Program-made: the position numbers and the translations under genes
Notes under the pieces: generated by a model
The model's input: only the letters and a program-made list of their open reading frames with translations
Database searches by the model: none
Told to the model about the DNA's origin: nothing
Source of the DNA: Rhizobium sp. NZLR1
GTDB lineage: Bacteria; Pseudomonadota; Alphaproteobacteria; Rhizobiales; Rhizobiaceae
Reading direction: 5' to 3'
Length of the DNA: 64,000 nucleotides
Assembly (NCBI RefSeq): GCF_017357385.1
Contig: NZ_CP071632.1
Span: 2,671,501 to 2,735,500, forward strand
Shown here: positions 27,230 to 35,522 of the stretch, in pieces
How the letters are laid out: every line of letters begins with the position of its first letter
Numbering within the stretch: the first letter of the stretch is position 1

Positions 27230-27311
27230 CGCTTCGGCGAACGCCCCTGCTTCGGTAAGGGTTGCCGTATCGCCGTGAAGAGAATTAGGCTAATTAATCT
27301 GGCTTATCTCA

Positions 27312-27328
27312 ATTAAGCGAAACTTAAT
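27312..27328. promoter_or_regulatory. Palindrome touching the start of the LysG/ArgP-type gene
   Basis: Perfect arms attaag (27312-27317) and cttaat (27323-27328) with 5-nt spacing end 1 nt before the regulator's ATG at 27330, occupying the place of a ribosome site. Candidate autoregulatory operator in the lysE/lysG divergent region. Another AT-rich ttaggctaattaat stretch lies just upstream. Confidence 0.5.
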
Positions 27329-27329
27329 C

Positions 27330-28223
27330 ATGCTCGATTACCCCGCCCTGCGCGCCGTCGCAACTGTTGTCCAGACAGGCAGCTTCGATAGGGCTGCGAC
27401 CGTGCTGAACGTCACTCCCTCGGCCGTTTCGCAGCGCGTAAAGCAGATCGAGGAGCGTCTCGGTACCGTCCTCATCGTCAGAGGCACGCCGTGCACGGCA
27501 ACCGAAAAGGGAGAATGGCTCTGCCGCCATATGGAGAATGTCGGCATGCTCGAAGCCGAACTCTTCGGGCAACTGCCGGCTCTCGTCGATCCCGACGAAC
27601 CACGCCAAAGGGTGACGCTCCAGATCGCGACCAATGCCGACAGCCTTGGGACATGGTTCGTGGAGGCCATGTCGAACTTCGCCAAGAGTTCTTCCTACCT
27701 CTTGAATATCGCCGTCGACGACCAGGACCACACCGCCGAATGGTTGCAGCGCGGACGGGTGATCGCAGCCGTCACCAGCCTTGAGAAGCCGGTCCGCGGA
27801 TGCCGGCGATTTGCACTCGGCATTCTGCGCTACCACGCTACGGCAACCCCCGACTTCGTGGCACGCCACTTTCCGGGCGGCGTAACCGCCGAGGCAATCC
27901 GCAATGCCCCGGCGCTCACCTTCAATCAGAAGGACAGGTTGCAGAGCAGCTGGGTAAGCAGCAAGTTCGGACGCGATCTCGATTATCCCACCCATTGGCT
28001 GCCGTCGACGCAGAGTTTCGTCGAGGCGAGCCTTTCGGGCATGGGATGGGGAATGAACCCGACCCAGCTCACCCGCGAACATCTCGCATCGGGACGGCTG
28101 GTCGAATTGGTTCCCGACACCCCACTCGATGTCCCACTATACTGGCAGATAAACCGCCTCGCCGCCGATCGCCTGGCGAAGCTGACGCGCGAGGTCATCA
28201 CGGTGGCCAAGCGCAATCTCTGA
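27330..28223 (+). CDS. LysR-family regulator, ArgP/LysG subgroup
   Basis: 297 aa beginning MLDYPALRAVATVVQTGSFD, the N-terminal pattern of ArgP/LysG regulators (helix-turn-helix about residues 15-60). Expected to activate the divergent exporter gene when basic amino acids accumulate. No Shine-Dalgarno is visible; the start is fixed by family alignment and by the palindrome immediately upstream. Confidence 0.88.
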   Translation: MLDYPALRAVATVVQTGSFDRAATVLNVTPSAVSQRVKQIEERLGTVLIVRGTPCTATEKGEWLCRHMENVGMLEAELFGQLPALVDPDEPRQRVTLQIATNADSLGTWFVEAMSNFAKSSSYLLNIAVDDQDHTAEWLQRGRVIAAVTSLEKPVRGCRRFALGILRYHATATPDFVARHFPGGVTAEAIRNAPALTFNQKDRLQSSWVSSKFGRDLDYPTHWLPSTQSFVEASLSGMGWGMNPTQLTREHLASGRLVELVPDTPLDVPLYWQINRLAADRLAKLTREVITVAKRNL

Positions 28224-28263
28224 ACGCGTTGCTCAGAACAGCAGCGGCTCAAAACAGGCGCTG

Positions 28264-28617
28264 TCACACGTACGCCGTGCGGCTGCCGAATTCGCTGGTG
28301 TCGTCAAAATTCTTCGTGCCGATACGCTCGCTCTCGCCGGAGAGATCCTGCGGAGCCTCGGTAGCGGGCTTCGATGCGGCGGACGCCTCGGTCTTGCTGC
28401 TCTCGGACGCTTCGAGCTTGGCAATCTTTGCTTCCAGCGTCTCGATGGATTTTTCGATTGTGGCCTTCTCTTTCTCGTCCTGCGTTTGCGACAGGGCTGC
28501 CTGCTTTTCGGCAAGCTGCGCCTCGAGAGAGGCAAGCTGGTCCGACGAACTGGACGACGAGGTTGAAGCGGTTGAACTCAAAAGGGTGGATGCGGAACTG
28601 GAAATTGCGCTGACCAT
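28264..28617 (-). CDS. Hypothetical coiled-coil protein, 117 aa
   Basis: A Ser/Thr-rich N-terminus (residues 1-25) is followed by a long heptad-type coiled coil (SLEAQLAEKQAALSQTQDEK through KIAKLEASES) and an Ala/Glu-rich tail. No signal peptide. Resembles small FlxA-like or uncharacterised coiled-coil proteins; no function assigned. Convergent with the LysG-type gene. Confidence 0.65.
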   Translation of the reverse strand: MVSAISSSASTLLSSTASTSSSSSSDQLASLEAQLAEKQAALSQTQDEKEKATIEKSIETLEAKIAKLEASESSKTEASAASKPATEAPQDLSGESERIGTKNFDDTSEFGSRTAYV

Positions 28618-28745
28618 GCGGATGACCTTCGATATTCGATGTCATCTTTCTAGGCCGCGAATGATAAATAAAGTACTATGAAGTACCATTTTTCATAACA
28701 ATTATTGCGCATCGTCAAACTCGGCGCCGCTTTGAGTATCCCGCC

Positions 28746-29228
28746 CTACGCGATAGCGATGATCTGCAGCTCATGGCTACCTGTCTCCACCACATCGCCG
28801 ACAGCCTTGCCCATCAGCAACCGCGCCACCGGCGACACATAAGAAATCGATCCGGCCTTGGGATCGGCTTCGTCCTCGCCGACGATCCGATAGGTCTGCA
28901 CGCGCCCGTCGTCGCGGCTGAAAGTCACCGTGCTGCCGAAGGCGACAGTGTCGGTTGACGCAGGGTCAGGCATGAGCTGGGCGTTGCGGAGCCTCGCCGC
29001 GAGATAGCGCAGGTCGCGCAACGGTCCCGCCGCCTGCCGCCGTCGTTCGTTCACGTCTTCGATGACACTCGCGGCATCATAGGCCAGGCGAGCCTGCTGG
29101 AACAGTAGTTCCAGAGCCTTCAACCCTGCCTCCGTCACCAGGTTCAGATGCGGCGAAACCGGACGATCGGGCAGCAGGGTTTCCGAAGCGGTTTCGAAAC
29201 TCTCTTCCTTGGTGAATGCGACGGCCAA
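28746..29228 (-). CDS. GreA/GreB-family elongation factor-like protein
   Basis: 160 aa. N-terminal helical hairpin, then the FKBP-like GreA/GreB C-terminal domain (VAFGSTVTFSRDDGRVQTYR, later SPVARLLMGKAVGD). TTG at 29228 is the likely start: GGAG stands 8 nt upstream and AVAFTKEESF is a natural N-terminus. An ATG at 29294 would add unrelated residues. Probably an accessory Gre-like or Rnk-like factor acting on RNA polymerase rather than the housekeeping GreA. Confidence 0.75.
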   Translation of the reverse strand: MAVAFTKEESFETASETLLPDRPVSPHLNLVTEAGLKALELLFQQARLAYDAASVIEDVNERRRQAAGPLRDLRYLAARLRNAQLMPDPASTDTVAFGSTVTFSRDDGRVQTYRIVGEDEADPKAGSISYVSPVARLLMGKAVGDVVETGSHELQIIAIA

Positions 29229-29343
29229 TTCTATACTCCGTTTTGGGCGCGGTGCGCTTATAGCTGACGGGGAGGTTCTCCCCATCCAAAACATACATAC
29301 ACCCGCCGCAGACGAACCGCCAATCTTGGCTCATCGGCAACGC

Positions 29344-29368
29344 GGAACGTCCCGCGCCGCATGGCGTT
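29344..29368 (+). promoter_or_regulatory. EcfG-type general stress promoter upstream of mgtC-like gene
   Basis: Exact GGAAC (29344-29348), 16-nt spacer, CGTT (29365-29368), the consensus of EcfG-dependent promoters in alphaproteobacteria. It lies 81 nt before the MgtC-family ATG. Confidence 0.75.
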
Positions 29369-29449
29369 TAGACCCGTGACGCATCATGGCCGAGGAGGAT
29401 CAATGCCCGGCGAACAGCGGAAAGCCCGCGATATAACCCGGAGCGAAAC

Positions 29450-30163
29450 ATGCCTTCGTTCCTGACCGACGCCATGCCGCTGACACCGAGCTGGTGGGAC
29501 ATCGCCGCGCGCATCGCGCTGACGGTGATCGCCGGCGGCCTCATCGGCCTCGACCGCGAGCGCGGCGGCCATGCCGCGGGCTTCCGGACGACGATCCTGG
29601 TGGCGCTTGCCGCCTGCGTTGCGATGGTCCAGGCGAACCTGCTTCTATCGACCTACGGGAAAACACTGAGTTTTTTCACCCAGATGGACGTGCTGCGCTT
29701 TCCCCTCGGCGTCCTGACCGGCGTCGGCTTCATCGGCGGCGGAGCGATCCTCAGGCGCGGCGACATGATGACTGGCGTCACCACGGCGGCGACCCTGTGG
29801 TTCATGACCGTGGTCGGCCTCTGCTTCGGCGGCGGCCAGATCGTCACCGGGACCGTCGCAACCGTCATCGCCGTCATCGTGCTGTCGCCGCTGAAACGCC
29901 TGGACACCTGGCTGCGCTGCGAACGCAAGGCGACGCTCGTCGTCTATGGCTCGAGTTCTGATATTCCCGACCTTTCGGATGTGCTGGGACCTCTTGAATG
30001 CAGCGCATCGTTTGTCTCGTTGGGACAGGCCGAAGATGGCCGCACCGGGGTGACGTTCGAATTGCGCTGGCTGGCGAAAGATCCGGACGCATCCGCACGC
30101 GCAATCCTCTTCGCCGTCTCCGAGGCGCACGAGGTCGCGAATTTCTCGATGCCCACGACATAA
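29450..30163 (+). CDS. MgtC/SapB family membrane protein
   Basis: 237 aa. The N-terminal 140 residues are the MgtC membrane domain (LIGLDRERGGHAAGFRTT; GVGFIGGGAILRRG), followed by an ACT-like cytoplasmic domain. MgtC proteins support growth under low magnesium or acid and in host cells by acting on membrane ATPase or magnesium balance. Here an EcfG promoter upstream suggests general-stress control. Confidence 0.88.
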   Translation: MPSFLTDAMPLTPSWWDIAARIALTVIAGGLIGLDRERGGHAAGFRTTILVALAACVAMVQANLLLSTYGKTLSFFTQMDVLRFPLGVLTGVGFIGGGAILRRGDMMTGVTTAATLWFMTVVGLCFGGGQIVTGTVATVIAVIVLSPLKRLDTWLRCERKATLVVYGSSSDIPDLSDVLGPLECSASFVSLGQAEDGRTGVTFELRWLAKDPDASARAILFAVSEAHEVANFSMPTT

Positions 30164-30193
30164 GCCGGACGCCCCGCCATCGCGGCGCCCTGC

Positions 30194-30379
30194 CTATTTG
30201 GGGGCGTGCTCCGGTTTGCCCTTTCTTTTGGTGGATGCAAATTCCTCGAGCTGTTTTTCGCTCATGGACTCGACCATCTGCTTGGAGGCGCCCTTGAGCT
30301 CTTTCTTGGGCGTCTCGCCACGTTTGGCCGACAGTGCGGCGCCCGCCGCCTTCTGCTGGGCCTTGGACTTGGCTGGCAT
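30194..30379 (-). CDS. DUF3008 family small basic protein
   Basis: 61 aa, MPAKSKAQQKAAGAALSAKR at the start, Lys/Ala-rich, matching DUF3008. Cytoplasmic, function unknown; often found with stress-induced small proteins. Probably the last gene of the DUF2171-DUF2945-DUF3008 run. Confidence 0.8.
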   Translation of the reverse strand: MPAKSKAQQKAAGAALSAKRGETPKKELKGASKQMVESMSEKQLEEFASTKRKGKPEHAPK

Positions 30380-30419
30380 ATCGATCTCCTTATGCTTGTG
30401 ATGAGGCGCCGAGTTGGCC

Positions 30420-30629
30420 TCAAAGCTTCCTGAGTTCATCGGGCTTGTGTGCGGCCCGCTTTCCCGATTTGTCGCTTTCCACGATATACTGGGGTTCCGC
30501 CGCCGACGCCTTCACCTTGTGGCCCTTGATCTTCGTCTGGCTGATCTGCTTTTTGACCACCCTGCCCTCGGTCTTTCCCTGGCTGGTGTCCCAGCTCACG
30601 TCGTCGCCCTTCCTCAATTGCTTGGACAT
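30420..30629 (-). CDS. DUF2945 (Hva1 TUDOR-like) small protein
   Basis: 69 aa from MSKQLRKGDDVSWDTSQGKT; the GDDVSW start and the VVKKQ/IVESDKSGKRAAHKP pattern are those of the DUF2945/Hva1_TUDOR family. An SH3-like barrel is expected. Function unknown; 40 bp upstream of the DUF3008 gene. Confidence 0.82.
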   Translation of the reverse strand: MSKQLRKGDDVSWDTSQGKTEGRVVKKQISQTKIKGHKVKASAAEPQYIVESDKSGKRAAHKPDELRKL

Positions 30630-30651
30630 GCGAGGCTCCTTACGGCGAGGA

Positions 30652-30673
30652 GGCTGCGGCAAAAGCCGCAGCC
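30652..30673. terminator. Strong hairpin between the DUF2171 and DUF2945 genes
   Basis: Perfect 9-bp stem ggctgcggc/gccgcagcc with a 4-nt aaaa loop. No T-run follows on either strand, so it may be an attenuator or mRNA-stability hairpin rather than a full terminator. Confidence 0.55.
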
Positions 30674-30682
30674 GACCGCCCG

Positions 30683-30916
30683 TCAGTTAATAGTGGCCCA
30701 CTGGGTGCGAACATCCCTGGCGTTCTTTGACAGATGAACATGCGCATCGACGTGATCGACCCAGTCGATCGGGATCAGGTGGTGCTTGCCGTCCTCCGAG
30801 CCGGTCTTCGCCAGCTTGATGCGCGTGGGTCCGTCGAGATGATCGACTGTCCCCATATGGGTGCCATCGGCAGCCCGCACTTCCATATGTTCACGGATCT
30901 GATCTGCGGAAATCAT
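30683..30916 (-). CDS. DUF2171 family small protein
   Basis: 77 aa, MISADQIREHMEVRAADGTH with the PRC-barrel-like DUF2171 core (GTVDHLDGPTRIKL, IPIDWVDHVD). Good ribosome site (aaaggagg) before the ATG and an EcfG promoter 39 nt upstream. First gene of the small stress-protein group. Function unknown. Confidence 0.85.
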   Translation of the reverse strand: MISADQIREHMEVRAADGTHMGTVDHLDGPTRIKLAKTGSEDGKHHLIPIDWVDHVDAHVHLSKNARDVRTQWATIN

Positions 30917-30954
30917 GGTTTCCTCCTTTGCATCATTGTCAGGTACGAAGCGGC

Positions 30955-30979
30955 AACGACGTGGAGCGGACTTGGTTCC
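30955..30979 (-). promoter_or_regulatory. EcfG-type general stress promoter for the DUF2171 gene group
   Basis: On the minus strand exact GGAAC (30979-30975), 16-nt spacer, CGTT (30958-30955). Same architecture as the promoter before the MgtC-like gene. Confidence 0.8.
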
Positions 30980-31193
30980 GAGTCATCTCGCCGTGCCCCG
31001 ATTTGGCATTTTGCAACCCCGCAGCGGTCAGCTCTTCCGATCGGCGGGCGCACGGCGATCGTTCAATATCTCTGATGTTATCCATAAACTCTATTCGTTT
31101 GAATGATGAGTTCCGGGAGCCCATATTGTGATTACGGACATGGACGAAACCTCCCATCGAGACCATGCCCCTGACCCAAGAAAGGATCTGGAC

Positions 31194-31394
31194 ATGACCA
31201 CGCTCATCTATCGGGGTGCTGGCAAGACCCTCACCTCCGGCGAAGGCCGCTTCGATCTGGCACATTATGCCCGCAGGCTTGTGCTCGCTTGGACGCGCTG
31301 GCAGACGGCTCGCGAAATCGAAGCCATGCCCTTCGACATCCGCAAGGACATCGGCTGGCCGAGCACGGACGACAACAAACACCGGACCGTGTAA
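31194..31394 (+). CDS. DUF1127-like small protein
   Basis: 66 aa from MTTLIYRGAGKTLTSGEG; the C-terminal REIEAMPFDIRKDIGWPS is DUF1127-like (R-x-L-x-x-M-x-DI-K-DIG pattern). The ATG at 31194 has AGGA 7 nt upstream; alternative starts are GTG 31128 (GGGAG upstream) and ATG 31140. A terminator follows at 31421. Confidence 0.7.
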   Translation: MTTLIYRGAGKTLTSGEGRFDLAHYARRLVLAWTRWQTAREIEAMPFDIRKDIGWPSTDDNKHRTV

Positions 31395-31420
31395 TGAATG
31401 CGACATTTCTCCCAAGATGA

Positions 31421-31453
31421 GGCGGCGTCTGCCTACTGCAACGCCGCCTTTCT
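31421..31453 (+). terminator. Rho-independent terminator after the DUF1127-like gene
   Basis: Stem ggcggcgt (31421-31428) and acgccgcc (31441-31448) with a 12-nt loop, followed by tttct. Confidence 0.75.
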
Positions 31454-31676
31454 CATGGGCTGACCGTCCATTCCCAGGCCGTTTTCGATCTTGAATTTCA
31501 GATGCCTATCAGCCTGTTCGTTGCCCTTCCCACGCCCCTTCCGGGGGTTTGACCGGCTAGATCTCAGGCGATGTCGCATATTTGCTCTTCCCGGCCGCAT
31601 TTTTCCATGCCAGTGTCGCTTTCAGGACATCGGCGCGACGCAATCCGCGCAACGAATGTGTCATCGCCCCTCGAGC

Positions 31677-32711
31677 ATGGATTTCGCTATGAACAGGATG
31701 CAGATCAAGAAGCGTTCGCTGGTCTTCTTTATGGTACCGCAATTCACCATGCTGCCCTTTTCGGCGGCCGTGGACACCTTACGCATCGCCAATCGCATGC
31801 TCGGCTATCAGGCCTATACCTGGCGGCTCGCCTCCCTCGACGGGGAGAAGGTCTATTCCTCCTGCGGCATCGGCGTCGAGGCGAATTCCTCGCTGGCCGA
31901 GGAGCGCCGCCATCTCGGCGGCGAAAACCGGCCGGGCATGGTGCTCGTCTGTTCCGGCATCGATGTCGAGCAGTTCAACAACAAGTCGGTCAATGCATGG
32001 CTGCGCGAATGCTATAATCGCGGCGTTGCCGTCGGCAGCCTCTGTACGGGCGCGCATGTGCTGGCCCAGGCCGGCCTGCTGAACGGCAAGCGCTGTGCCA
32101 TCCACTGGGAAAATCTGCCGGGCTTTTCGGAAGCCTTCCCGCAGGCCGAGGTCTATGCCGATCTCTACGAGATCGACGGCAATCTCTATACCTGCGCCGG
32201 CGGCACCGCCTCGCTCGACATGATGCTCAACCTCGTCGGTGAGGATTTCGGCGAGAGCCTCGTCAACCGCATCTGCGAGCAGCACCTGACCGATCGCGTG
32301 CGCAATCCGCATGACCGCCAGCGCCTGCCGCTGCGCGCCCGTCTCGGCGTGCAGAACGCCAAGGTGCTGTCGATCATCGAACTGATGGAAGGCAATCTGG
32401 CCGAGCCGCTATCGCTGATCGAGATCGCCGATGGCGCCGGCCTCTCACGCCGCCAGATCGAGCGGCTGTTCCGCCAGGAGATGGGCCGCTCTCCGGCCCG
32501 CTACTATCTGGAAATCCGCCTCGACCGCGCCCGCCACCTGCTGGTGCAATCCTCGATGCCTGTGGTCGAGGTTGCCGTCGCCTGCGGCTTCGTCTCGGCT
32601 TCGCATTTCTCCAAGTGTTATCGCGAACTCTACCATCGCTCACCGCAACAGGAGCGTGCCGAGCGCAAGATGACCATGGCGACCGCGCGCCAGCAGCCGG
32701 TCGCGGCCTGA
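31677..32711 (+). CDS. GlxA-family transcriptional regulator (GATase1-like domain plus AraC HTH)
   Basis: 344 aa from ATG 31677 (ATG 31689 is an alternative). Residues about 12-185 form a DJ-1/PfpI-like domain whose CTGAHVLAQAGLL segment holds the Cys of the fold. Residues about 230-325 are a double AraC helix-turn-helix (LSLIEIADGAGLSRRQIERL; VVEVAVACGFVSASHFSKCY). This architecture includes regulators of carnitine, choline and arginine catabolism. Target unknown; the 280-bp leader upstream shows no clear signal. Confidence 0.87.
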   Translation: MDFAMNRMQIKKRSLVFFMVPQFTMLPFSAAVDTLRIANRMLGYQAYTWRLASLDGEKVYSSCGIGVEANSSLAEERRHLGGENRPGMVLVCSGIDVEQFNNKSVNAWLRECYNRGVAVGSLCTGAHVLAQAGLLNGKRCAIHWENLPGFSEAFPQAEVYADLYEIDGNLYTCAGGTASLDMMLNLVGEDFGESLVNRICEQHLTDRVRNPHDRQRLPLRARLGVQNAKVLSIIELMEGNLAEPLSLIEIADGAGLSRRQIERLFRQEMGRSPARYYLEIRLDRARHLLVQSSMPVVEVAVACGFVSASHFSKCYRELYHRSPQQERAERKMTMATARQQPVAA

Positions 32712-32773
32712 GAGTTTGAAAAAACAGAGACTGCCGCCTGAAATGAAACGGCGGCGGCTCGCCCAGGATGGCT

Positions 32774-34105
32774 CTACTGCGCCGCCTCTTCCGTCATCTT
32801 GGCGTCCGAATAGACCTGGTTGCGGCCCCGGTGTTTGGCCATGTAGAGGAATTGGTCGGCGGCGTTGAGATAATTCTCGAAGGTCTCGTAGCCGCCGATC
32901 TCGGCGATGCCGATCGAAATCGTGACACCGAGTTCCTCGTCGTCTGCCGTGACCTTCAACCGAGAAATATCCGAGCGGATCTCGTCGCAGAGCTTGGTCG
33001 CCGCAAGGGAATCCATCTGTGGGAAGAGGATGGCGAATTCTTCCCCGCCAAGCCGCGAGAGAAGATTGTCGCTGCCTTCGAAGATCGTGAACAACCTGTT
33101 TGCGACAGCCTTCAGCACCTTGTCGCCGATCTCGTGGCCATAGGTGTCGTTCAGTCGTTTGAAATGGTCGATATCGAGAATCGCCACCGAACTCGGCACT
33201 TTCAGCCGCAGGCACTCGTTCACCAGCTTCGGGCCATTGTCGTAGAAATAGCGGCGGTTATAGAGGCCGGTCAGGTAATCGCAGGCCGCCGCCGCCCTGA
33301 GTTGCCGCATCTGCGCCAGCGTTTCGGCATTGTTGGCGATGCGGCATTGCAGTTCTTCGGCGACGAAGGGCCGGTAGACGAAATCGCTGGCGCCGGCTTT
33401 GAGGAAACTCGCCGAAAGCATGCGGTCGTTGGAGGAGGAAACGCCGATGACGCGCAGCCTGTCCGAACCGAAGCGATGGCGGATACGCCGCGTCAACTCG
33501 TAGCCGCTCATATCGGGCATGTGGTGGTCGGTGACGACCAGTTCGATATCGCTGTAGGCCTCAAGTGCGGCCAGCGCCTCGAGCCCCGAATTTGCCTCGA
33601 CGACGAGATATTGCTGCGCCTTCAGGAGGTCAACCAACACCTGGCGCACCGAGACGACATCATCGACGACGAGCACCCGCGTCTTGCGGTTGGAGATCGC
33701 CCGTCGGACGGTGGCAACGAGATTGTCGAGCGCGAATTCATTGTCCTTCAGCACGTAATCGATGACATTGCGCTCCATGATCCTGTTGCGCGTATTGACA
33801 TCGAATGTCGCGGTGAAGACGATCGCCGGGATATCGTGCTCGATCGTACAGTCGAGCGCTTCGCCATAGGGCGAATCCGGCAGGTTGAGGTCGACCACGG
33901 CCATGGTGTAGCCGTGACCGTCCTCGGCAAGTTCTTTGCGAAGAGCCTTCAGCGACGGGCAGGATTTGACCGCAAGGCCAAGCTCGGTCTGGAACCGATG
34001 GCAAAGCACGGCGGAAAACATCCGGGAATCTTCAACCAGAAGTATTTTGAGCCCGCCGGAGCGCAGCCCGATGCCATCTCGCTGAAAATCCGCTTGAAAA
34101 GCCAC
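32774..34105 (-). CDS. PleD-like diguanylate cyclase with two receiver domains
   Basis: 443 aa from GTG 34105, which has GGGGAG 8 nt upstream; the ORF's upstream TTG would add a Pro/Arg-rich leader. Receiver 1 (residues about 20-135) keeps Asp72; receiver 2 (about 143-260) keeps Asp193 but has Arg245 where the conserved Lys is expected. A GGDEF domain follows with GGEEF at 353-357. No RxxD inhibitory site is seen before GGEEF. Makes cyclic di-GMP under phosphorelay control. Neighbouring gene encodes a related double receiver. Confidence 0.9.
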   Translation of the reverse strand: MAFQADFQRDGIGLRSGGLKILLVEDSRMFSAVLCHRFQTELGLAVKSCPSLKALRKELAEDGHGYTMAVVDLNLPDSPYGEALDCTIEHDIPAIVFTATFDVNTRNRIMERNVIDYVLKDNEFALDNLVATVRRAISNRKTRVLVVDDVVSVRQVLVDLLKAQQYLVVEANSGLEALAALEAYSDIELVVTDHHMPDMSGYELTRRIRHRFGSDRLRVIGVSSSNDRMLSASFLKAGASDFVYRPFVAEELQCRIANNAETLAQMRQLRAAAACDYLTGLYNRRYFYDNGPKLVNECLRLKVPSSVAILDIDHFKRLNDTYGHEIGDKVLKAVANRLFTIFEGSDNLLSRLGGEEFAILFPQMDSLAATKLCDEIRSDISRLKVTADDEELGVTISIGIAEIGGYETFENYLNAADQFLYMAKHRGRNQVYSDAKMTEEAAQ

Positions 34106-34288
34106 AGCCGCTACTCCCCCATGCGTCCGATGGCCTCGACTCGGCCCTTTCCCCGGCGGGGCGGACGATAACCGAGAGGGCTGCGCGCGTGAAGGGGGCA
34201 AATCGCGGCGTTACTTGTAATTGCAGAAATTCGACGACGGCCTGTTTCCGTCATCTCCGCCCCTATGGCGATGATACTGGAAGGGCCT

Positions 34289-35119
34289 TCAGGCAACCGC
34301 CCGCTCCCTGCGCATCGACTGGATTTGCAGCAGCGTATCGAGGTTCTGGTTGACGCGGCAGTAGAACTCCTCGTCGATGAAGGGACGCAGCATGAAATCA
34401 TTGCCGCCGGCCTTCAGGAAACGCGCCGAAAGCAGCCGGTTCGACGAGGAGGAAACGCCGATGATGCGCAGCTCGTGCGAGCCGATACTGGAGCGGATAC
34501 GCCGCGTCAGCTCGAAGCCGTCAATGTCGGGCATATTGTAGTCGGTGATCATCAGGCCGATATCGCGGTTGGCCTTCAGGATCTCCAGCGCCTTGCCGCC
34601 GTTCTCGGCGACGCTGACACGGAAATTATACCGCTTCAACCGGCTCGACAGCAGCGCGCGGGCCGTCGCGCTATCGTCGACGATCAGCACGTGGTGACGA
34701 TGATTGGTCAGGAACCGGCAGATCGATTCCGCCAGAAGGTCGACGGCGAAGATATTGTCCTTGAGGATATAGTCGACGATATCCTTGGCCATCAGCTTGT
34801 CGCGCATGCTTTCATGGAAGGTGCCGGTAAACACGATGGTCGGGATGGAAAGATCGACCAGATATTCGAGCGCTTCGCCGTTTTCGGCGCCGGGCAGGTT
34901 GATGTTCGAGATTGCCAGCGTGATCGGATCTGAAGACTTGTCATAGGAAACCTGCAACTCCTCGAAGCTGCGGCAGATCTCGACGTCGATGTCGAACAGC
35001 TCCTTGAGGCGTTTGCTGATCATCGAGGTGAATACGTTGGAATCTTCCGCGACAATAATACGCGCGCCAGCAAACATTTCCCCGGAATATTGCATCCCCG
35101 AAATACCTAGAAACGCCAT
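34289..35119 (-). CDS. Double-receiver response regulator, receiver 1 lacking the phospho-Asp
   Basis: 276 aa from ATG 35119 (AAAGG 6 nt upstream); in-frame Mets at 35095 and 35077 have poor ribosome sites. Two receiver domains align well with those of the adjacent PleD-like protein, but no output domain follows. In receiver 1 the phosphoacceptor position is Asn72 (LAISNINLP against AVVDLNLP); receiver 2 keeps its Asp (MITDYNMPD) but again has RPF instead of KPF. Likely a modulator or partner of the cyclase; this is inference from pairing and homology. Confidence 0.88.
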   Translation of the reverse strand: MAFLGISGMQYSGEMFAGARIIVAEDSNVFTSMISKRLKELFDIDVEICRSFEELQVSYDKSSDPITLAISNINLPGAENGEALEYLVDLSIPTIVFTGTFHESMRDKLMAKDIVDYILKDNIFAVDLLAESICRFLTNHRHHVLIVDDSATARALLSSRLKRYNFRVSVAENGGKALEILKANRDIGLMITDYNMPDIDGFELTRRIRSSIGSHELRIIGVSSSSNRLLSARFLKAGGNDFMLRPFIDEEFYCRVNQNLDTLLQIQSMRRERAVA

Positions 35120-35168
35120 AGCAAACCTTTGATGTAAATTCTGTCCCCGGATCAAATTGGTACATCAA

Positions 35169-35348
35169 TTAATTTGAATAATTCTTAATCAGCACGGCTG
35201 GATATAAAACGAAGAAGCAGCCCGATGGGGCCGCCTCCGTTTTCTTGCAAATATGATTAAGAAAGTAGTCGCGAAGCGCCGCATTCTCGGTATCGAACGG
35301 GCTCCCGTCGCCACAGTCGCTCGGCACGCCGATCAACTCTCCAGCCAT
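35169..35348 (-). CDS. Possible small gene, 59 aa
   Basis: MAGELIGVPSDCGDGSPFDT to VLIKNYSN, with natural-looking composition. The DNA includes a hairpin (ggcggccc region, 35220-35237) near its 3' end followed by T-rich sequence on the minus strand. No family recognised and no clear ribosome site, so it may be chance coding. Confidence 0.3.
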   Translation of the reverse strand: MAGELIGVPSDCGDGSPFDTENAALRDYFLNHICKKTEAAPSGCFFVLYPAVLIKNYSN

Positions 35349-35370
35349 ACGGCACACCGAACAGCCCTCA

Positions 35371-35415
35371 TCCCGAGGTGCCCTGTGGGGGCCTCGAAGG
35401 ACGGCGGCGGATGAC
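35371..35415. repeat. Degenerate rhizobial intergenic repeat
   Basis: The segment cctcatcccgaggtgccct followed by gggggcctcgaaggac is an imperfect palindrome resembling a repeat common between rhizobial genes. A more decayed relative lies at about 59427-59460 (gcctcgaagggcgg). Confidence 0.45.
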
Positions 35416-35522
35416 TGGTCGCAGAGGTGAGACGCCCACTCCCGCGCGCCCATTGGCTGGCAGCGCCCGGCCGAAGCGATTATAAACGGGCCATCAAACC
35501 CGACCCGCCGAGAGGTTCGCCC

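Noticed and set aside
35253..35414. 53-codon plus-strand frame starting MIKKVVAKRR
   Set aside because: Runs into the degenerate repeat at 35371-35415 and lacks a ribosome site; overlaps the slightly better minus-strand candidate.
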